DNA from: Rhodoferax sp.
Lineage (GTDB): Bacteria; Pseudomonadota; Gammaproteobacteria; Burkholderiales; Burkholderiaceae_C
DNA: 64,000 nt
Assembly: GCF_028689295.1 (NCBI RefSeq)
Contig: NZ_JAQTWL010000012.1
Location: 1-64,000 of the forward strand
Direction: 5' to 3'
Position 1 is the stretch's first letter. The number at the start of each line of letters is the position of its first letter. Below the pieces are notes generated by a model, which searched no databases, was not told the DNA's origin, and saw only the letters and a list, made by a program, of their open reading frames with translations. The position numbers and the translations under genes are program-made. This document shows positions 45,728 to 58,180 of the stretch, one piece after another.

Positions 45728-46744
45728 TTGAAAAAAACAGAGTTGATTATATCGGGCACCCTCACCCTGGACGAGCTGGAAGGGAGCGTACAGGTCGAGC
45801 CGGAAATGGAGCAACGCCCGCTTGTTTTTAATGCTGCCCACCATGGTATGCGATTGGACCGGGCGTTGGTTGATATGGTGCCGGAATTTTCCCGCAGTTA
45901 TTTGCAGCAATTGATCGATTTGGGTCGCGTCTGGCTCAACGGTCGGGTGCTGGTCAAGGCCTCCCATAGGGTCCGGGCCGCAGATACGGGGTTGATCGAG
46001 CTGAGGCCAACGCCGCAAAGCCAGGCGTTCAAGGCCGAAGCCATGGCGCTCGACGTGGTCTATGTCGATGCGCATTTGCTGGTCATCAACAAGCCCGCCG
46101 GTCTGGTGGTCCATCCCGCCCCCGGCAACTGGGCGGGCACCTTGATGAACGGGCTTCTCGCTTATGACGCCAAAGCTTTCGATTTGCCGCGTGCCGGCAT
46201 CGTCCATCGCCTTGACAAGGACACCAGCGGCCTGATGGTGGTGGCGCGCACCCGTAGCGTGATGGATGCGCTGGTGCGCGCCATTGCCGCGCGTGAGGTA
46301 AAACGCCAGTACCTGGCGATTGGGCAGGGGCACTGGTCGGGTGCCCTCCGGTGCGTGGTCGATGTGGCCATTGGCCGCGATCCGGTCAATCGGCTGCGCA
46401 TGGCCGCTGTCGATCTGTCACTGCATCCGGGAAAAGCAGCCAGGACCGACTTTGACCTGCTCGCCAATGCAGACCGCGCCTGTCTGGTGCAATGCACCCT
46501 GCACACCGGCAGAACCCACCAGATCAGGGTCCACATGGCCAAACTGGCGCACCCGCTGGCTGGCGATGCGCTTTATGGCGGATCGATGGCGCTTGGCATT
46601 CAAAGGCAGGCGTTGCACGCCTATCGGCTTGCTTTCGTGCACCCGGTCACCGGGCTAGCGATGGACTTTTCTGCCGTTCTGCCCGATGATTTTTCACAGG
46701 CGCTCAACCCTTTGGGGCTCAAGTACAATCGAGAGATACTTTAA
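45728..46744 (+). CDS. rluD: 23S rRNA pseudouridine synthase RluD
   Basis: The 338-residue enzyme makes pseudouridines in helix 69 of 23S rRNA. It has an N-terminal S4 domain (RLDRALVDMVPEFSRSYLQQ), the catalytic GIVHRLDKDTSGLMV with the Asp, and HTGRTHQIRVHMA. The TTG at 45728 has no strong ribosome binding site; a later ATG (residue 27, at 45806) is possible. Divergent from bamD. Confidence 0.9.
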   Translation: MKKTELIISGTLTLDELEGSVQVEPEMEQRPLVFNAAHHGMRLDRALVDMVPEFSRSYLQQLIDLGRVWLNGRVLVKASHRVRAADTGLIELRPTPQSQAFKAEAMALDVVYVDAHLLVINKPAGLVVHPAPGNWAGTLMNGLLAYDAKAFDLPRAGIVHRLDKDTSGLMVVARTRSVMDALVRAIAAREVKRQYLAIGQGHWSGALRCVVDVAIGRDPVNRLRMAAVDLSLHPGKAARTDFDLLANADRACLVQCTLHTGRTHQIRVHMAKLAHPLAGDALYGGSMALGIQRQALHAYRLAFVHPVTGLAMDFSAVLPDDFSQALNPLGLKYNREIL

Positions 46745-46859
46745 TTTGTTGTTCCACTGAGCAACTGATGCGTCGCCGAACACTTGTTTGGTTTGCCACG
46801 CCCCTTCCATTCTTTGTTTTGATGTCTGTATCGGCATCCCTTTTCACTATCGCGACACC

Positions 46860-47495
46860 ATGAAAACTTTGGATGCCAAGTGCATTCTTGAAGCGGCGTT
46901 GATGTGCGCCCAACAGCCGATGTCGATGCATGACATACTGTTGCTTTTCGGGCAACAGCAGAGCGCGGCCGACATCCGTCTTTTGTTGAACGCACTGCAG
47001 CAGGACTGGTTGCAGCGGGGGGTGGAATTGGTGCAGCTGGCGAGCGGCTGGCGCTTCCAGAGTTGTGCAGAAATGCGGCCTTACCTGGATCGCCTGTATC
47101 CGGAGAAGCCGCCGCGCTACGCACGTGCCACGCTGGAGACCCTGGCCATCATTGCCTACCGTCAGCCTGTCACCAGGGGTGATATCGAGGACATTCGCGG
47201 CGTTACCGTAAATTCGCTGACGATCAAGCAACTCGAAGACCGGGGCTGGATCGAGACGATCGGGCATCGAGATACGGTCGGGCGGCCAGCGCTGTTGGCC
47301 ACCACACGGCAATTTCTGGACGATTTGGGACTGGCTTCGCTGGACCAACTGCCTTTGCTGTGCGACTCGGTTTCCGCCATGGATGGCCTAGACCTGGCAC
47401 TGGCTTCGAACCCTGAGTTGAACTGGTCTGAAACTGCGGTTTCTGTTGAGGTCGAAGTAGCGGTGACGAACGTGGAATCAAAGGAATCAACATGA
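46860..47495 (+). CDS. scpB: segregation and condensation protein ScpB
   Basis: ScpB pairs with ScpA and SMC in chromosome condensation. The 211-residue product has two winged-helix units; typical parts are [40 protein letters not shown] and [12 protein letters not shown] 46860 gives the family start [14 protein letters not shown]. The stop overlaps rluB. scpA is not in the immediate neighbourhood. Confidence 0.93.
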   Translation: MKTLDAKCILEAALMCAQQPMSMHDILLLFGQQQSAADIRLLLNALQQDWLQRGVELVQLASGWRFQSCAEMRPYLDRLYPEKPPRYARATLETLAIIAYRQPVTRGDIEDIRGVTVNSLTIKQLEDRGWIETIGHRDTVGRPALLATTRQFLDDLGLASLDQLPLLCDSVSAMDGLDLALASNPELNWSETAVSVEVEVAVTNVESKEST

Positions 47496-48649
47496 AACAT
47501 GAACAAACCGGTCGCCAGGAGTCCCTTGCAATCCGGTTCGAAGACGTTGTCTCGGGTCAGTTTGATGCAGAAGACACGCAGGTCACAGCCCCGCTCAAGA
47601 GGGTGCTGACGCCGCAGCCAGAGTCGCCCAAACTGCATAAGGTATTGGCGCAGGCCGGCATGGGGTCGCGACTGGAGATGGAGCAATTGATCATGGAGGG
47701 GCGCATCACCGTCAACAACGAGCCTGCGCATATCGGGCAGCGCGTTCAGTTCGGTGACCACGTCAAAGTCAACGGCAAACCGATCCGCTTCAGGATCGAG
47801 CCGCCGCCAGCCCGGGTCATTGCCTATCACAAGCCTGCTGGTGAGGTGGTGTCCAACGACGATCCGCAAAACCGTCCCACCGTTTTTCGCAAGTTGCCCA
47901 AGCTGTTCCAAGGCAAGTGGCAGGCCGTGGGTCGGCTGGATCTGAACACCGAGGGCCTGCTGCTGTTCACCAGTTCCGGTGAATTGGCCAACAACCTGAT
48001 GCATCCGCGCTTTGGCCTGGAGCGAGAGTACGCGGTGCGGGTGCTGGGTGCCTTGAGTCCGGAAGAAAAACAGCGCTTGCTCGAAGGCGTCAAGCTTGAT
48101 GATGGCCTGGCTAGTTTCGGCTCCATCGAACCCGGTGGCGGCGAGGGCGCCAACTGTTGGTACCGGGTCACCATTTCCGAGGGCCGCAACCGGGAAGTGC
48201 GGCGCATGTTTGAAGCCGTTGGCCATGCTGTGAGCCGTTTGATCCGGATCCGCTACGGCGCCATGGTGTTGCCGCGCGGCCTCAAGCGCGGTGCCTGGAT
48301 GGAACTCGACGCGGCCGACATCAACGCACTGACGCAAAAAGCCAGGAATTCTGCCGCGACCGCCAGCGCAGATGCCGGGGCGCCTTCGCCCGACGAAGGT
48401 GCGACCCTTGCACAGCCACCACGTTTGCCTTTGCGCGGTCCTCGCCCGGCGGGGCGCAACCAGGGTGGGCGCAACAACAAGCCCGCCAACAATGCCAATG
48501 CGGCGGCAAAGTCCCAGCCGGATCCGCTAAAAACCAATTTCGGCTATATCGGCGCCGACAGTTACAACCGGCAACGACAGGAGCAGGGCAGCAAGCGTGG
48601 CGCGGGTTCTGGATCGTCCGGCGCCAGACGCATCGGCAGAAGCCGTTGA
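47492..48649 (+). CDS. rluB: 23S rRNA pseudouridine synthase RluB
   Basis: The 385-residue enzyme modifies 23S rRNA near position 2605. It has an S4 domain ([20 protein letters not shown]), the RsuA/RluB catalytic [37 protein letters not shown], and a long basic Arg/Gly/Asn tail of about 90 residues that looks disordered, common in betaproteobacteria. It overlaps scpB by 4 nt. Confidence 0.93.
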   Translation: MKHEQTGRQESLAIRFEDVVSGQFDAEDTQVTAPLKRVLTPQPESPKLHKVLAQAGMGSRLEMEQLIMEGRITVNNEPAHIGQRVQFGDHVKVNGKPIRFRIEPPPARVIAYHKPAGEVVSNDDPQNRPTVFRKLPKLFQGKWQAVGRLDLNTEGLLLFTSSGELANNLMHPRFGLEREYAVRVLGALSPEEKQRLLEGVKLDDGLASFGSIEPGGGEGANCWYRVTISEGRNREVRRMFEAVGHAVSRLIRIRYGAMVLPRGLKRGAWMELDAADINALTQKARNSAATASADAGAPSPDEGATLAQPPRLPLRGPRPAGRNQGGRNNKPANNANAAAKSQPDPLKTNFGYIGADSYNRQRQEQGSKRGAGSGSSGARRIGRSR

Positions 48650-48750
48650 ACTGGGGGCTTGGCCTCGTCGGCGGGGCAATGCCAAGCAGATCAGGTTAAC
48701 ATCCAAGGTTTTGACAAACGCGTCAAAATCCACATTTATAAGGAAAAATC

Positions 48751-49176
48751 ATGACCATTGAACGTACCCTTTCCATCATCAAACCCGATGCCGTCGCCAA
48801 AAACGTGATCGGCCAGATTTACGCGCGATTCGAGGCTGCGGGGCTGAAAATCGTGGCCGCCAAAATGGCCCATCTGTCGCGCCGCGAGGCCGAGGCTTTT
48901 TATGCCGTGCACAAGGCGCGTCCCTTTTTCAAGGATCTGGTGGACTTTATGATTTCCGGTCCGGTCATGATCCAGGTGCTCGAAGGCAAGAACGCCGTTC
49001 TGAAAAACCGCGAACTCATGGGCGCCACCGATCCCAAAAAGGCTGACCCAGGCACCATTCGTGCCGATTTTGCCGACAGCATCGATGCCAACGCGGTGCA
49101 TGGCTCCGACGCGGCTGAAACCGCTGCCGTGGAAATGGCGTTTTTCTTCCCCGGTATGAACATTTACGCGCGCTGA
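48751..49176 (+). CDS. ndk: nucleoside diphosphate kinase
   Basis: The 141-residue enzyme balances nucleoside triphosphates. It starts with [20 protein letters not shown]; the active-site His lies in [13 protein letters not shown] (about 117). Length is normal. AAGGAAA precedes the ATG. It is followed 8 nt later by rlmN. Confidence 0.97.
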   Translation: MTIERTLSIIKPDAVAKNVIGQIYARFEAAGLKIVAAKMAHLSRREAEAFYAVHKARPFFKDLVDFMISGPVMIQVLEGKNAVLKNRELMGATDPKKADPGTIRADFADSIDANAVHGSDAAETAAVEMAFFFPGMNIYAR

Positions 49177-49184
49177 TATCCAAC

Positions 49185-50333
49185 ATGACGGTTAACCTGC
49201 TCGATCTCGATCTTGAAGGCCTGACCGTCTTTTGCGAGCGGTTGGGTGAAAAGCGCTTTCGCGCCGTGCAACTGTTTCGCTGGATTCACCAGAAGGGCGC
49301 GCGTCAATTCGACGACATGACCGACTTGGCAAAATCCCTGCGGGAGAAGCTCAAGACCTGCGCCAAAGTTGAGCCGCTTGCGGCCGTCTCGCAGCATATT
49401 TCATCGGACGGCACCATTAAATGGCTGTTCGACGTGGGTGGCGGCAACGCCATTGAGACGGTTTTCATTCCCGAGGAAGATCGTGGCACCTTGTGCATTT
49501 CTTCCCAGGCTGGATGCGCCGTCGGTTGCCGGTTTTGCTCAACCGGGCACCAGGGCTTCAGCCGCAACCTCACCACCGGTGAAATTGTGGCTCAGCTCTG
49601 GTTTGCCGAGCATTTTTTGCGTCAACGCCTGCAGCGCGATGAGCGCGTCATCTCCAATGTGGTGATGATGGGCATGGGCGAGCCGTTGCAGAATTACGGC
49701 GAACTGGTGCCTGCCTTGCGCGTGATGCTTGATGACCATGGCTATGGCCTCTCCAGGCGCCGGGTGACGGTGTCAACCTCGGGTATTGTGCCCATGATCG
49801 ACCGTTTGGCGCAAGACTGCCCGGTGGCGCTGGCAGTGTCCCTGCACGCGCCCAATGATGCGCTGCGCGACACCTTGGTGCCGCTGAACCTGAAGTACCC
49901 CTTGGCGCAACTGGTTGCGGCTTGCCATCGCTATCTGGCTTTCGCGCCGCGCGATTTCATTACCTTTGAATACTGCATGCTCGAGGGTGTCAATGACACC
50001 GACGCCTGCGCCCGTCAATTGGTTGAGCGGATCAAGGCCCATCCGGGGGCCTGGTGCAAATTCAACTTGATCCCGTTTAATCCCTTTCCGGCCTCAGGCT
50101 TGCTGCGCTCCAAACCCGAGCGTGTGCAGGCCTTTGCCAGCATCCTCAATGATGCGGGCATCACCACCACGATTCGCAAAACTCGCGGTGATGACATTGA
50201 TGCGGCCTGCGGTCAGCTGGCCGGCGATGTCAAGGACCGCACCCGGGTGATGCTCCGGATGGAACGCAACAGAACTTTGCGGCCTCATTCCCTGCAAGAT
50301 TTGACCAAAACGGTCACAGGAGTATCAGCATGA
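49185..50333 (+). CDS. rlmN: dual-specificity rRNA/tRNA methyltransferase RlmN
   Basis: The 382-residue radical SAM enzyme methylates A2503 of 23S rRNA and A37 of some tRNAs. It has the CxxxCxxC cluster in [39 protein letters not shown], and a conserved Cys near the C-terminus (ACGQL) used for the methyl transfer. The stop overlaps pilF (ATGA). Confidence 0.97.
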   Translation: MTVNLLDLDLEGLTVFCERLGEKRFRAVQLFRWIHQKGARQFDDMTDLAKSLREKLKTCAKVEPLAAVSQHISSDGTIKWLFDVGGGNAIETVFIPEEDRGTLCISSQAGCAVGCRFCSTGHQGFSRNLTTGEIVAQLWFAEHFLRQRLQRDERVISNVVMMGMGEPLQNYGELVPALRVMLDDHGYGLSRRRVTVSTSGIVPMIDRLAQDCPVALAVSLHAPNDALRDTLVPLNLKYPLAQLVAACHRYLAFAPRDFITFEYCMLEGVNDTDACARQLVERIKAHPGAWCKFNLIPFNPFPASGLLRSKPERVQAFASILNDAGITTTIRKTRGDDIDAACGQLAGDVKDRTRVMLRMERNRTLRPHSLQDLTKTVTGVSA

Positions 50334-51157
50334 ACCGGATGATGATTGTCTTTCAGCGCTGCTGCTGGTTGCCATGTCTGTTCATGGCCCTTATGGGTGG
50401 CGCCATGTTGACGGGCTGCGCCAGTATTTCTGACTCGGGCGCTTCCAGTCGCAAAGATCTTGTGACGGATTCAGACGAATCCAGCGACCGGAAAAGGGCG
50501 CGCATCCGGGTGGAACTGGCGATGGGCTACCTCGAGCAAGGCAAAACTGCCATTGCGCTCGACGAAGTCAAACTGGCGCTGGCCGCCGATCCCAATTTTG
50601 CAGATGCCTACAACTTGCGCGGGTTGATTTACATGCGTCTCAATGAATTTCCTCTGGCGCAGGACAGCTTTATGAAAGCGCTCTCGATACGTTCCGGCGA
50701 CGCTAATATTTTGCACAATCTGGGGTGGTTGCGGTGCCAGCAGGCGCGCTATCCGGAGGCCTTGGCTGATTTTTCCAGGGCCTTGGCAGACCCGGCCTAT
50801 GGCGAACGCTCCAAAACCTACATGGCCCAGGGGCTCTGCCAGATTAGGGCGGGGCAACGGCGTGAAGCCGAGCAAAGCCTGCTCAAATCGTTTGAGTTCG
50901 ATGCGTCCAATCCCGTCACCGGATACAACCTGGCCAAACTGCTGTTCCAGAATGGCGAGTTTGCCAGAGCCCAGTTTTATATCCGCCGCCTCAATAACAG
51001 CGAATGGGCCAACGCCGAGTCGCTTTGGCTCGGCATCAAGGTAGAAAATCGGATAGTTGACCAGGTCGCGCTGCTGCAACTGGCCAACCAGTTGGAGAAG
51101 CGCTTTCCGCAGTCCAAGGAGGCGGCCGCATACCGCCGTGGTGCATTTGATGAGTGA
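50330..51157 (+). CDS. pilF: type IV pilus biogenesis/stability lipoprotein PilF (PilW)
   Basis: The 275-residue lipoprotein places the PilQ secretin in the outer membrane. The lipobox is AMLTGCAS (Cys about 30). Four to six TPR units follow: [60 protein letters not shown]. Position between rlmN and rodZ is the conserved pilF/pilW place. It overlaps rodZ by 8 nt. Confidence 0.92.
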   Translation: MNRMMIVFQRCCWLPCLFMALMGGAMLTGCASISDSGASSRKDLVTDSDESSDRKRARIRVELAMGYLEQGKTAIALDEVKLALAADPNFADAYNLRGLIYMRLNEFPLAQDSFMKALSIRSGDANILHNLGWLRCQQARYPEALADFSRALADPAYGERSKTYMAQGLCQIRAGQRREAEQSLLKSFEFDASNPVTGYNLAKLLFQNGEFARAQFYIRRLNNSEWANAESLWLGIKVENRIVDQVALLQLANQLEKRFPQSKEAAAYRRGAFDE

Positions 51158-52021
51158 GTCTTTCCAGATTGGTCAACCGCAGCCTGCGGTCGAACCGGTG
51201 TTCGGCGGCGCTTCAGCCGGTGCTTTGTTGAAAGCTGCGCGCGAGGCGCAGGGCCTGCACATCGGTGCCTTGGCGGTCATGCTGAAAGTGCCCGTGCGCA
51301 AGCTTGAAGCCCTGGAGGCCGATCGCCTTGACGAACTATTGGACATGGTCTTCACACGTGCCCTGGCTGCCAGTGTCTGTCGGGCGCTCAAGATCGATCC
51401 GGCAGCCGTGCTGGCAGCCTTGCCGCAGTCCGAAAAGCCCGGCGTCAAGACGAGTGCAGCGAACCTGAACACCCCATTCAAAACAGATCAGTTTGCCTTG
51501 GGGCAGCAACTCAAAAGCAGACTCACGAGCCCGCTGGTTCTCGGCGCGGGGCTGCTGGTGCTAGGGATCGTTGCGATTCTCTTTTGGCCCGATCTCCAGA
51601 GATTTGATGTTGTCTCCAAGGACGTGGCCAACCCTGAATTCCAGACCAGCCAGGTGACGACGTCGGTCATGCATGAACCGACAGCAAGCGCTGTCGTGAA
51701 GGCGAGGCTTTCGGCGGTTTCCCAAAACCTGGCCTCGACGGGACAAGAGACAGTTCCAAGCGCTGCGGATACCCCGGCTGCGGGTGCTGAAACCCTGACG
51801 CTGCAATCGCGCGGCAGCTCCTGGGTCGAGGTTACCGACGCCAAAGGCCTGCTGCTACTGCGTAAAACCCTGGCGCCCGGTGAGCAGATTCGACTTGCCG
51901 GTGCCCTGCCCTTGTCGGTGGTGTTGGGACGGGCCGACGAGGTAGAGGTGAGCGTGCGCGGTCAGCGTCTGGATGTGACTGCCAAGACCAGGGACAACGT
52001 CGCCAGATTCGAGGTGGAGTA

Positions 52022-52022
<1 letters not shown>
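51150..52022 (+). CDS. rodZ: RodZ-like cytoskeletal membrane protein
   Basis: The 290-residue protein has an N-terminal helix-turn-helix (about 25-90; [20 protein letters not shown]), one TM helix (about 127-147), a Ser/Thr/Ala-rich periplasmic linker and a C-terminal DUF4115 domain ([20 protein letters not shown], with [16 protein letters not shown]). RodZ links MreB to the cell wall machinery. ATG 51150 overlaps the end of pilF. The TAA overlaps the ispG start by one base. Confidence 0.9.
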
Positions 52023-53293
<1,271 letters not shown>

Positions 53294-53304
53294 TTTGACG
53301 TGTC

Positions 53305-54615
53305 ATGACTGAACCCACTCAATCCAAGATAGAAAAACTCACTGCCGTAAAGGGCATGAACGACGTGTTGCCGCCCGATTCGGCCGCCGTCGAGTGGCTC
53401 GAAGCCAAGGTGCGCGCCCTGATGGCGCGTTACGCCTACCGCAACATCCGAACACCCATCGTCGAACGCACCCCTTTGTTCATCCGCGGGCTGGGTGAAG
53501 TGACCGACATTGTCGAAAAGGAAATGTACTGTTTCGAGGACCGCCTCAATGGCGACCCGCTGACGCTGCGCCCCGAGGCCACCGCCGGCGTGGTGCGCGC
53601 CGCGCTGGAACACAACCTGCTGTACGAAGGCGGCAAGCGCCTGTATTACATGGGGCCGATGTTTCGCCATGAACGACCGCAAAAAGGCCGCTACCGCCAG
53701 TTTGACCAGATCGGCGCCGAGGCGCTGGGCTTTGCCGGGCCCGAGGTCGATGCCGAGCTGATTCTGATGGCGCAGGCCCTGTGGCAGGAAATCGGCCTCA
53801 CCGATGTGCGTCTGGAACTCAACAGCCTGGGCCAGGCACAGGAACGGCTGGAGCACCGCAGGGCGCTCATTGCCCACTTTGAACACCACGCCGAACAACT
53901 CGATGAAGACGCCAAACGTCGTCTTTACAGCAATCCGTTGCGTATCCTCGATAGCAAAAACCCGCATATGCAGGCTCTGGTGGAAGCCGCGCCCAAGCTG
54001 CTCGACTTTTTGGGTGCTGAGTCGCTGGCGCATTTCAAGGCCCTGACCGATATTCTTGAGGCCAATGGTGTCGCCTACCGCGTCAACCCGCGGCTGGTGC
54101 GCGGCATGGACTATTACAACCTGACGGTGTTCGAGTTCGTCACCGACCGTCTGGGTGCGCAGGGCACGGTGTGTGCAGGTGGCCGTTACGACTATCTGTT
54201 CGAGCAGTTGGGCGGCAAACCGGCGCCCGCCGTAGGTTGGGCACTGGGCGTTGACCGTGTGTTGGCCCTGGCCAGGGGCGCGGGCCTGCCCGATCTGAGC
54301 CCAACGCTGGATGCCTACGCCGTGGTGACTGATGCCTCGGCCCTGCCTCTGGTTTTGTCAACCCTGCAGGCATTGCGCGCGGCAGGCATCAGTGTGCAGA
54401 TGCATGCCGGCGCCGGCGCTGCCATGAGCAGCATGAAGAGCCAATTCAAGCGCGCCGATGCCAGTGGTGCACGTTTTGCGCTGATTTTCGGCCCCGATGA
54501 AATCCTGGCCCACCAAGTCACGGTCAAACCCCTGCGCGACGCCGACGCCAGCCAGCAAGTGCATTCGCTGGCCGATGTGGCCGACTGGGCCGCCACCCTA
54601 CAATCAGCCGCTTAA
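53305..54615 (+). CDS. hisS: histidyl-tRNA synthetase
   Basis: The 436-residue class II synthetase charges tRNA-His. Motif 2 is [20 protein letters not shown], and the His-specific [13 protein letters not shown] and GGRYDYL are present; the C-terminal anticodon domain follows from about 335. It lies 11 nt after ispG and 12 nt before the next gene. Confidence 0.97.
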   Translation: MTEPTQSKIEKLTAVKGMNDVLPPDSAAVEWLEAKVRALMARYAYRNIRTPIVERTPLFIRGLGEVTDIVEKEMYCFEDRLNGDPLTLRPEATAGVVRAALEHNLLYEGGKRLYYMGPMFRHERPQKGRYRQFDQIGAEALGFAGPEVDAELILMAQALWQEIGLTDVRLELNSLGQAQERLEHRRALIAHFEHHAEQLDEDAKRRLYSNPLRILDSKNPHMQALVEAAPKLLDFLGAESLAHFKALTDILEANGVAYRVNPRLVRGMDYYNLTVFEFVTDRLGAQGTVCAGGRYDYLFEQLGGKPAPAVGWALGVDRVLALARGAGLPDLSPTLDAYAVVTDASALPLVLSTLQALRAAGISVQMHAGAGAAMSSMKSQFKRADASGARFALIFGPDEILAHQVTVKPLRDADASQQVHSLADVADWAATLQSAA

Positions 54616-54627
54616 CCGGAACCCCCC

Positions 54628-55305
54628 ATGGCCAACCAATTAGACCTTGAAGAACAAGAACAACTTGACCAGATCAAGCATTTCTGGAAGCAGTATGGCA
54701 ACGCCATCACTTGGGCGCTCATTGTCGTTTTGGGCGCCTTTGCCAGCTGGAATTTTTACCATTATTGGCAGCGCAGCCAGGCCCAGCAGGCGGCCGCATT
54801 GTTCGATGAAATGGATCGTGCCGTGCAGGCGGCTGACGCAGCACGCATGGACCGTGTTTTCAGCGACATGAAGGACAAATTTTCTTCCACCGCCTATGCG
54901 CAGCAAGCTGGCCTGCTGGTGGCCAGGCAGTACATCAATCTGGACAAGACCGATGCCGCCAAGTCGGCGCTTGTCTGGGTGGCAGAGAAATCTGCCGACC
55001 CCGGCTATCAGGCGTTGGCGCGCTTGCGCTTGGCTGCCATTGCCATGGAATCCAAGAAATTTGACGAAGCCTTGAGCCTGTTGAACAACGCTTATCCGGC
55101 CAGCTTCGAAGCGCTGGTGGCCGATCGGAAAGGGGATGTCTTCGTCTTGCAGGGTGACAAGGCCAAGGCGGTTGTCGAATACGACAAGGCTTACCGCCTC
55201 TTTGATTCGCGCGCCGAATACCGGCGTCTGGTCGAGGTCAAACTCAATGCGTTGGGCGTCGATGTCGGGCCTCAAGCCAAAGTGGCCTCTGCGGCCGGAA
55301 AGTAA
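54628..55305 (+). CDS. YfgM-like tetratricopeptide membrane protein
   Basis: The 225-residue protein has a short cytoplasmic part (EEQEQLDQIKHFWKQYGNA), one TM helix (ITWALIVVLGAFASWNFYHY, about 25-44), then periplasmic TPR-like helices. It matches the YfgM group, an ancillary partner of SecYEG/PpiD chaperoning. The hisS-yfgM-bamB-der order is the conserved one. The symbol is left blank because naming outside enterics varies. Confidence 0.88.
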   Translation: MANQLDLEEQEQLDQIKHFWKQYGNAITWALIVVLGAFASWNFYHYWQRSQAQQAAALFDEMDRAVQAADAARMDRVFSDMKDKFSSTAYAQQAGLLVARQYINLDKTDAAKSALVWVAEKSADPGYQALARLRLAAIAMESKKFDEALSLLNNAYPASFEALVADRKGDVFVLQGDKAKAVVEYDKAYRLFDSRAEYRRLVEVKLNALGVDVGPQAKVASAAGK

Positions 55306-55311
55306 TTCATC

Positions 55312-56448
55312 ATGGCACATCTTTTTTCAGCCCTGTCGTTGTGTCGCCTCTTGATGCCGGTGTTGGTCGCAGCGTTGTCGGCATGCGCCAGTGGGCCGGA
55401 GCAAATCAAACCGGCAGAATTGGGCGTAAACCCGTCGCTGCTTGGCGTGCGCACGGTCTGGACCAGCAAAGTTGCACCGGTCGATTTTCCCTTGCAGGTC
55501 AAGGTGAATGGCTCCACGGTGATGCTCGCTGGAGCAGACGGTGTGGTGCAATCACTCGACGCGCGCACCGGTGCGCAGCTGTGGCGCGTCGAGGTAGGCG
55601 CGACGATCTCCGCCGGTGTGGGCAGCGACGGCCGCTTTGCCGCCGTGGTCACGCGCAACAATGAACTGGTGGTGCTGGAGGCCGGCCAGGTGCTTTGGCG
55701 CGCGCGTTTGCCTGCTCAGGTCTTCACCGCCCCGCTGGTGGCCGGCGAGCGCGTCTTTGTGCTCGGGGCCGATCGCGGTGTGGCAGCCTTCGACGCCAGA
55801 ACCGGGCGCAAGCTGTGGCAACAGCAGCGCCCCGGCGAAGCGCTGGTGTTGCGCCAGGCGGGCATCCTGATGCCAATGGGCAATACCTTGGTGGCCGGAC
55901 TGGCGGGTCATCTGGTCGACATGAACCCCCTTAACGGCAACGTGGTGTGGGATGCGGCACTGGCCTCGCCACGGGGCACCAATGACATTGAACGCCTGGT
56001 GGACCTGGTGGGCGGTGTCAGCCGTCAGGGCAACGAGGTTTGTGCGCGCGCCTTCCAGAGCGCCGTGGGTTGTGTCGATGCGCTGCGCGGTTCGGTCATC
56101 TGGAAGCGCCCGGCGGTTGGCACTGTGGGCTTGCAGGGTGACGATGTGCATGTGTACGGCGTCGAGGGTGATGGTACCTTGCTCGCCTGGCGCCGCACCG
56201 ACGGCGAACCGGTCTGGACCTCGGAGCGGCTGCGTTACCGTACCCTGAGTACCCCGCTGGTTTTGGGGCGCTCGGTAGTGGTGGGCGATGCCACGGGACT
56301 GGTGCACTTTGTGTCGCGCGCTGATGGCACCCCCCTGACCCGCCTGTCAACCGATGGATCAGCCATTACCGTCGCACCGGTGGCGGCCGCTGGCACGCTG
56401 GTCGTGGTGACGCGAAATGGCGGTGTTTACGGTTTCCAGCCTGAATAA
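55312..56448 (+). CDS. bamB: outer membrane assembly lipoprotein BamB
   Basis: The 378-residue lipoprotein of the BAM complex is an eight-bladed beta-propeller. The lipobox is VAALSACASG. PQQ-like repeats are visible: GVVQSLDARTGAQLWRVEVG, GVAAFDARTGRKLWQQQ, GTLLAWRRTDGEPVWTSE. With bamD at 44.9 kb, two BAM lipoproteins lie in this window. Position before der is conserved. Confidence 0.94.
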   Translation: MAHLFSALSLCRLLMPVLVAALSACASGPEQIKPAELGVNPSLLGVRTVWTSKVAPVDFPLQVKVNGSTVMLAGADGVVQSLDARTGAQLWRVEVGATISAGVGSDGRFAAVVTRNNELVVLEAGQVLWRARLPAQVFTAPLVAGERVFVLGADRGVAAFDARTGRKLWQQQRPGEALVLRQAGILMPMGNTLVAGLAGHLVDMNPLNGNVVWDAALASPRGTNDIERLVDLVGGVSRQGNEVCARAFQSAVGCVDALRGSVIWKRPAVGTVGLQGDDVHVYGVEGDGTLLAWRRTDGEPVWTSERLRYRTLSTPLVLGRSVVVGDATGLVHFVSRADGTPLTRLSTDGSAITVAPVAAAGTLVVVTRNGGVYGFQPE

Positions 56449-56475
56449 CACGCACGCTTTCACGGATATCACGGC

Positions 56476-57813
56476 ATGAAACCTGTATTGGCATTGGTCG
56501 GGCGACCCAACGTCGGCAAATCGACGTTGTTCAACCGTCTGACCAGATCGCGCGATGCCATCGTGGCAGATTTTGCGGGTTTGACGCGCGATCGTCACTA
56601 CGGAAATGGCAAACAGGGTAAACACGATTACATCGTGATTGACACCGGCGGTTTCGAGCCCGATGCCAGCGCCGGCATTTACAAGGAAATGGCCAAACAA
56701 ACGCGCCAAGCCGTGGCCGAGGCCGATGTGGTGATTTTTCTGGTCGATGCCCGTGCTGGTGTTTCGGCCCAGGACCATGACATTGCCAACTACCTGCGGC
56801 GTCTGGGCAAACCCTGTTTGCTGGTCGCCAACAAGGCCGAAGGGCTGCTCGCAGGCAGCCAACTGGTCGAGTTCTATGAACTGGGGCTGGGTGAAGTGCA
56901 TGCGGTATCGGCCGCCCATAACCAGGGCGTCCATACCCTGGTCGAGTTGGCCCTGCAAACGATACAGCCCGGTGAAGAAGAGGCTGAAGAAGCAGAACAA
57001 CCCGGCGTCATCAAACTGGCGGTCGCCGGTCGGCCGAATGTCGGCAAATCCACCCTTATCAATGTCTGGCTGGGCGAAGAACGCCTGGTGGCATTTGACT
57101 TGCCCGGCACCACGCGCGATGCAATTTCGGTGCCGTTCGAGCGCAATGGGCAAAAGTTCGAACTGATCGACACGGCGGGTTTGCGCCGCCGCGGCAAGGT
57201 GTTCGAGGCCATCGAAAAGTTTTCGGTGGTCAAGACCCTGCAAGCCATCGAGTCCGCCCATGTCGTATTGTTGCTGATCGATGCCACGCAGGGCGTCACC
57301 GATCAGGACGCCCACATTGCCGGTTACATTCTGGAAAATGGTCGCGCCGTGGTGCTGGCCGTCAACAAATGGGACGCGGTGGACGAGTACCAGCGCGAAT
57401 TGGTCAAGCGCTCCATCGAGACCCGCCTGCCTTTCCTGAAGTTTGCCAATCTGCACTTCATCTCGGCGCAAAAACGTCAGGGACTTGGGCCATTGTGGAT
57501 TTCCATTGCGCAGGCTTACAAGGCGGCCAATTGCAAAATGTCAACGCCGGTGCTGACGCGGCTGTTGCTTGAAGCGGTGCAATTCCAGAGTCCCAAACGT
57601 GCCGGCATGTTCCGGCCCAAATTGCGTTATGCCCACCAGGGCGGTATGAATCCGCCGGTCATCATCATCCACGGCAATTCCCTGGAGCATGTGACAGACG
57701 CTTACAAGCGTTTTCTGGAAGGGCGTTTCCGCCAAGCCTTCGATCTGGTGGGTACGCCCTTGCGCATCGAGTTGAAGACGTCGAGCAATCCTTTCGCCGA
57801 CAAAACAGCGTGA
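56476..57813 (+). CDS. der: ribosome-associated GTPase Der (EngA)
   Basis: Der is essential for 50S assembly. The 445-residue protein has two GTPase domains, each with a P-loop: [18 protein letters not shown] (about 5) and [19 protein letters not shown] (about 184), with DTAGL and NKWDAVDEY, and a KH-like C-terminal domain ([18 protein letters not shown]). Confidence 0.97.
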   Translation: MKPVLALVGRPNVGKSTLFNRLTRSRDAIVADFAGLTRDRHYGNGKQGKHDYIVIDTGGFEPDASAGIYKEMAKQTRQAVAEADVVIFLVDARAGVSAQDHDIANYLRRLGKPCLLVANKAEGLLAGSQLVEFYELGLGEVHAVSAAHNQGVHTLVELALQTIQPGEEEAEEAEQPGVIKLAVAGRPNVGKSTLINVWLGEERLVAFDLPGTTRDAISVPFERNGQKFELIDTAGLRRRGKVFEAIEKFSVVKTLQAIESAHVVLLLIDATQGVTDQDAHIAGYILENGRAVVLAVNKWDAVDEYQRELVKRSIETRLPFLKFANLHFISAQKRQGLGPLWISIAQAYKAANCKMSTPVLTRLLLEAVQFQSPKRAGMFRPKLRYAHQGGMNPPVIIIHGNSLEHVTDAYKRFLEGRFRQAFDLVGTPLRIELKTSSNPFADKTA

Positions 57814-57931
57814 ACCGCGCCGGTCGCCGCTGCCAGTCCATTTCTTGAGGATTTAGGCGGCAGCTGCCAGGATTGCGGATGTCACTGTGGTATCGTCACT
57901 GCTTCTTAAATTTCCGAACACGGAGAATATC

Positions 57932-58180
57932 GTGAATAACAAAGGCCAACTCTTGCAAGATCCATTTCTGAACACGTTGCGTCGGGAGCATGTGCCCGTG
58001 TCAATTTATTTGGTCAATGGCATCAAACTTCAAGGTCAGATCGAGTCGTTCGATCAGTACGTGGTGCTCTTGCGCAACACCGTGACCCAAATGGTTTACA
58101 AACACGCGATTTCGACCATTGTGCCCGGTCGGGCCGTCAATTTCTCAGTCGCTGAGGGTGAACAACCTGCAGCAGCCTGA
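57932..58180 (+). CDS. hfq: RNA chaperone Hfq
   Basis: The 82-residue Sm-like hexamer supports sRNA regulation. Sequence [40 protein letters not shown], and [12 protein letters not shown] hold the Sm1/Sm2 signatures; the C-terminal tail is short. The frame opens earlier, but GTG 57932 preceded by CGGAG gives the normal Hfq N-terminus. It overlaps the start of hflX. Confidence 0.95.
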   Translation: MNNKGQLLQDPFLNTLRREHVPVSIYLVNGIKLQGQIESFDQYVVLLRNTVTQMVYKHAISTIVPGRAVNFSVAEGEQPAAA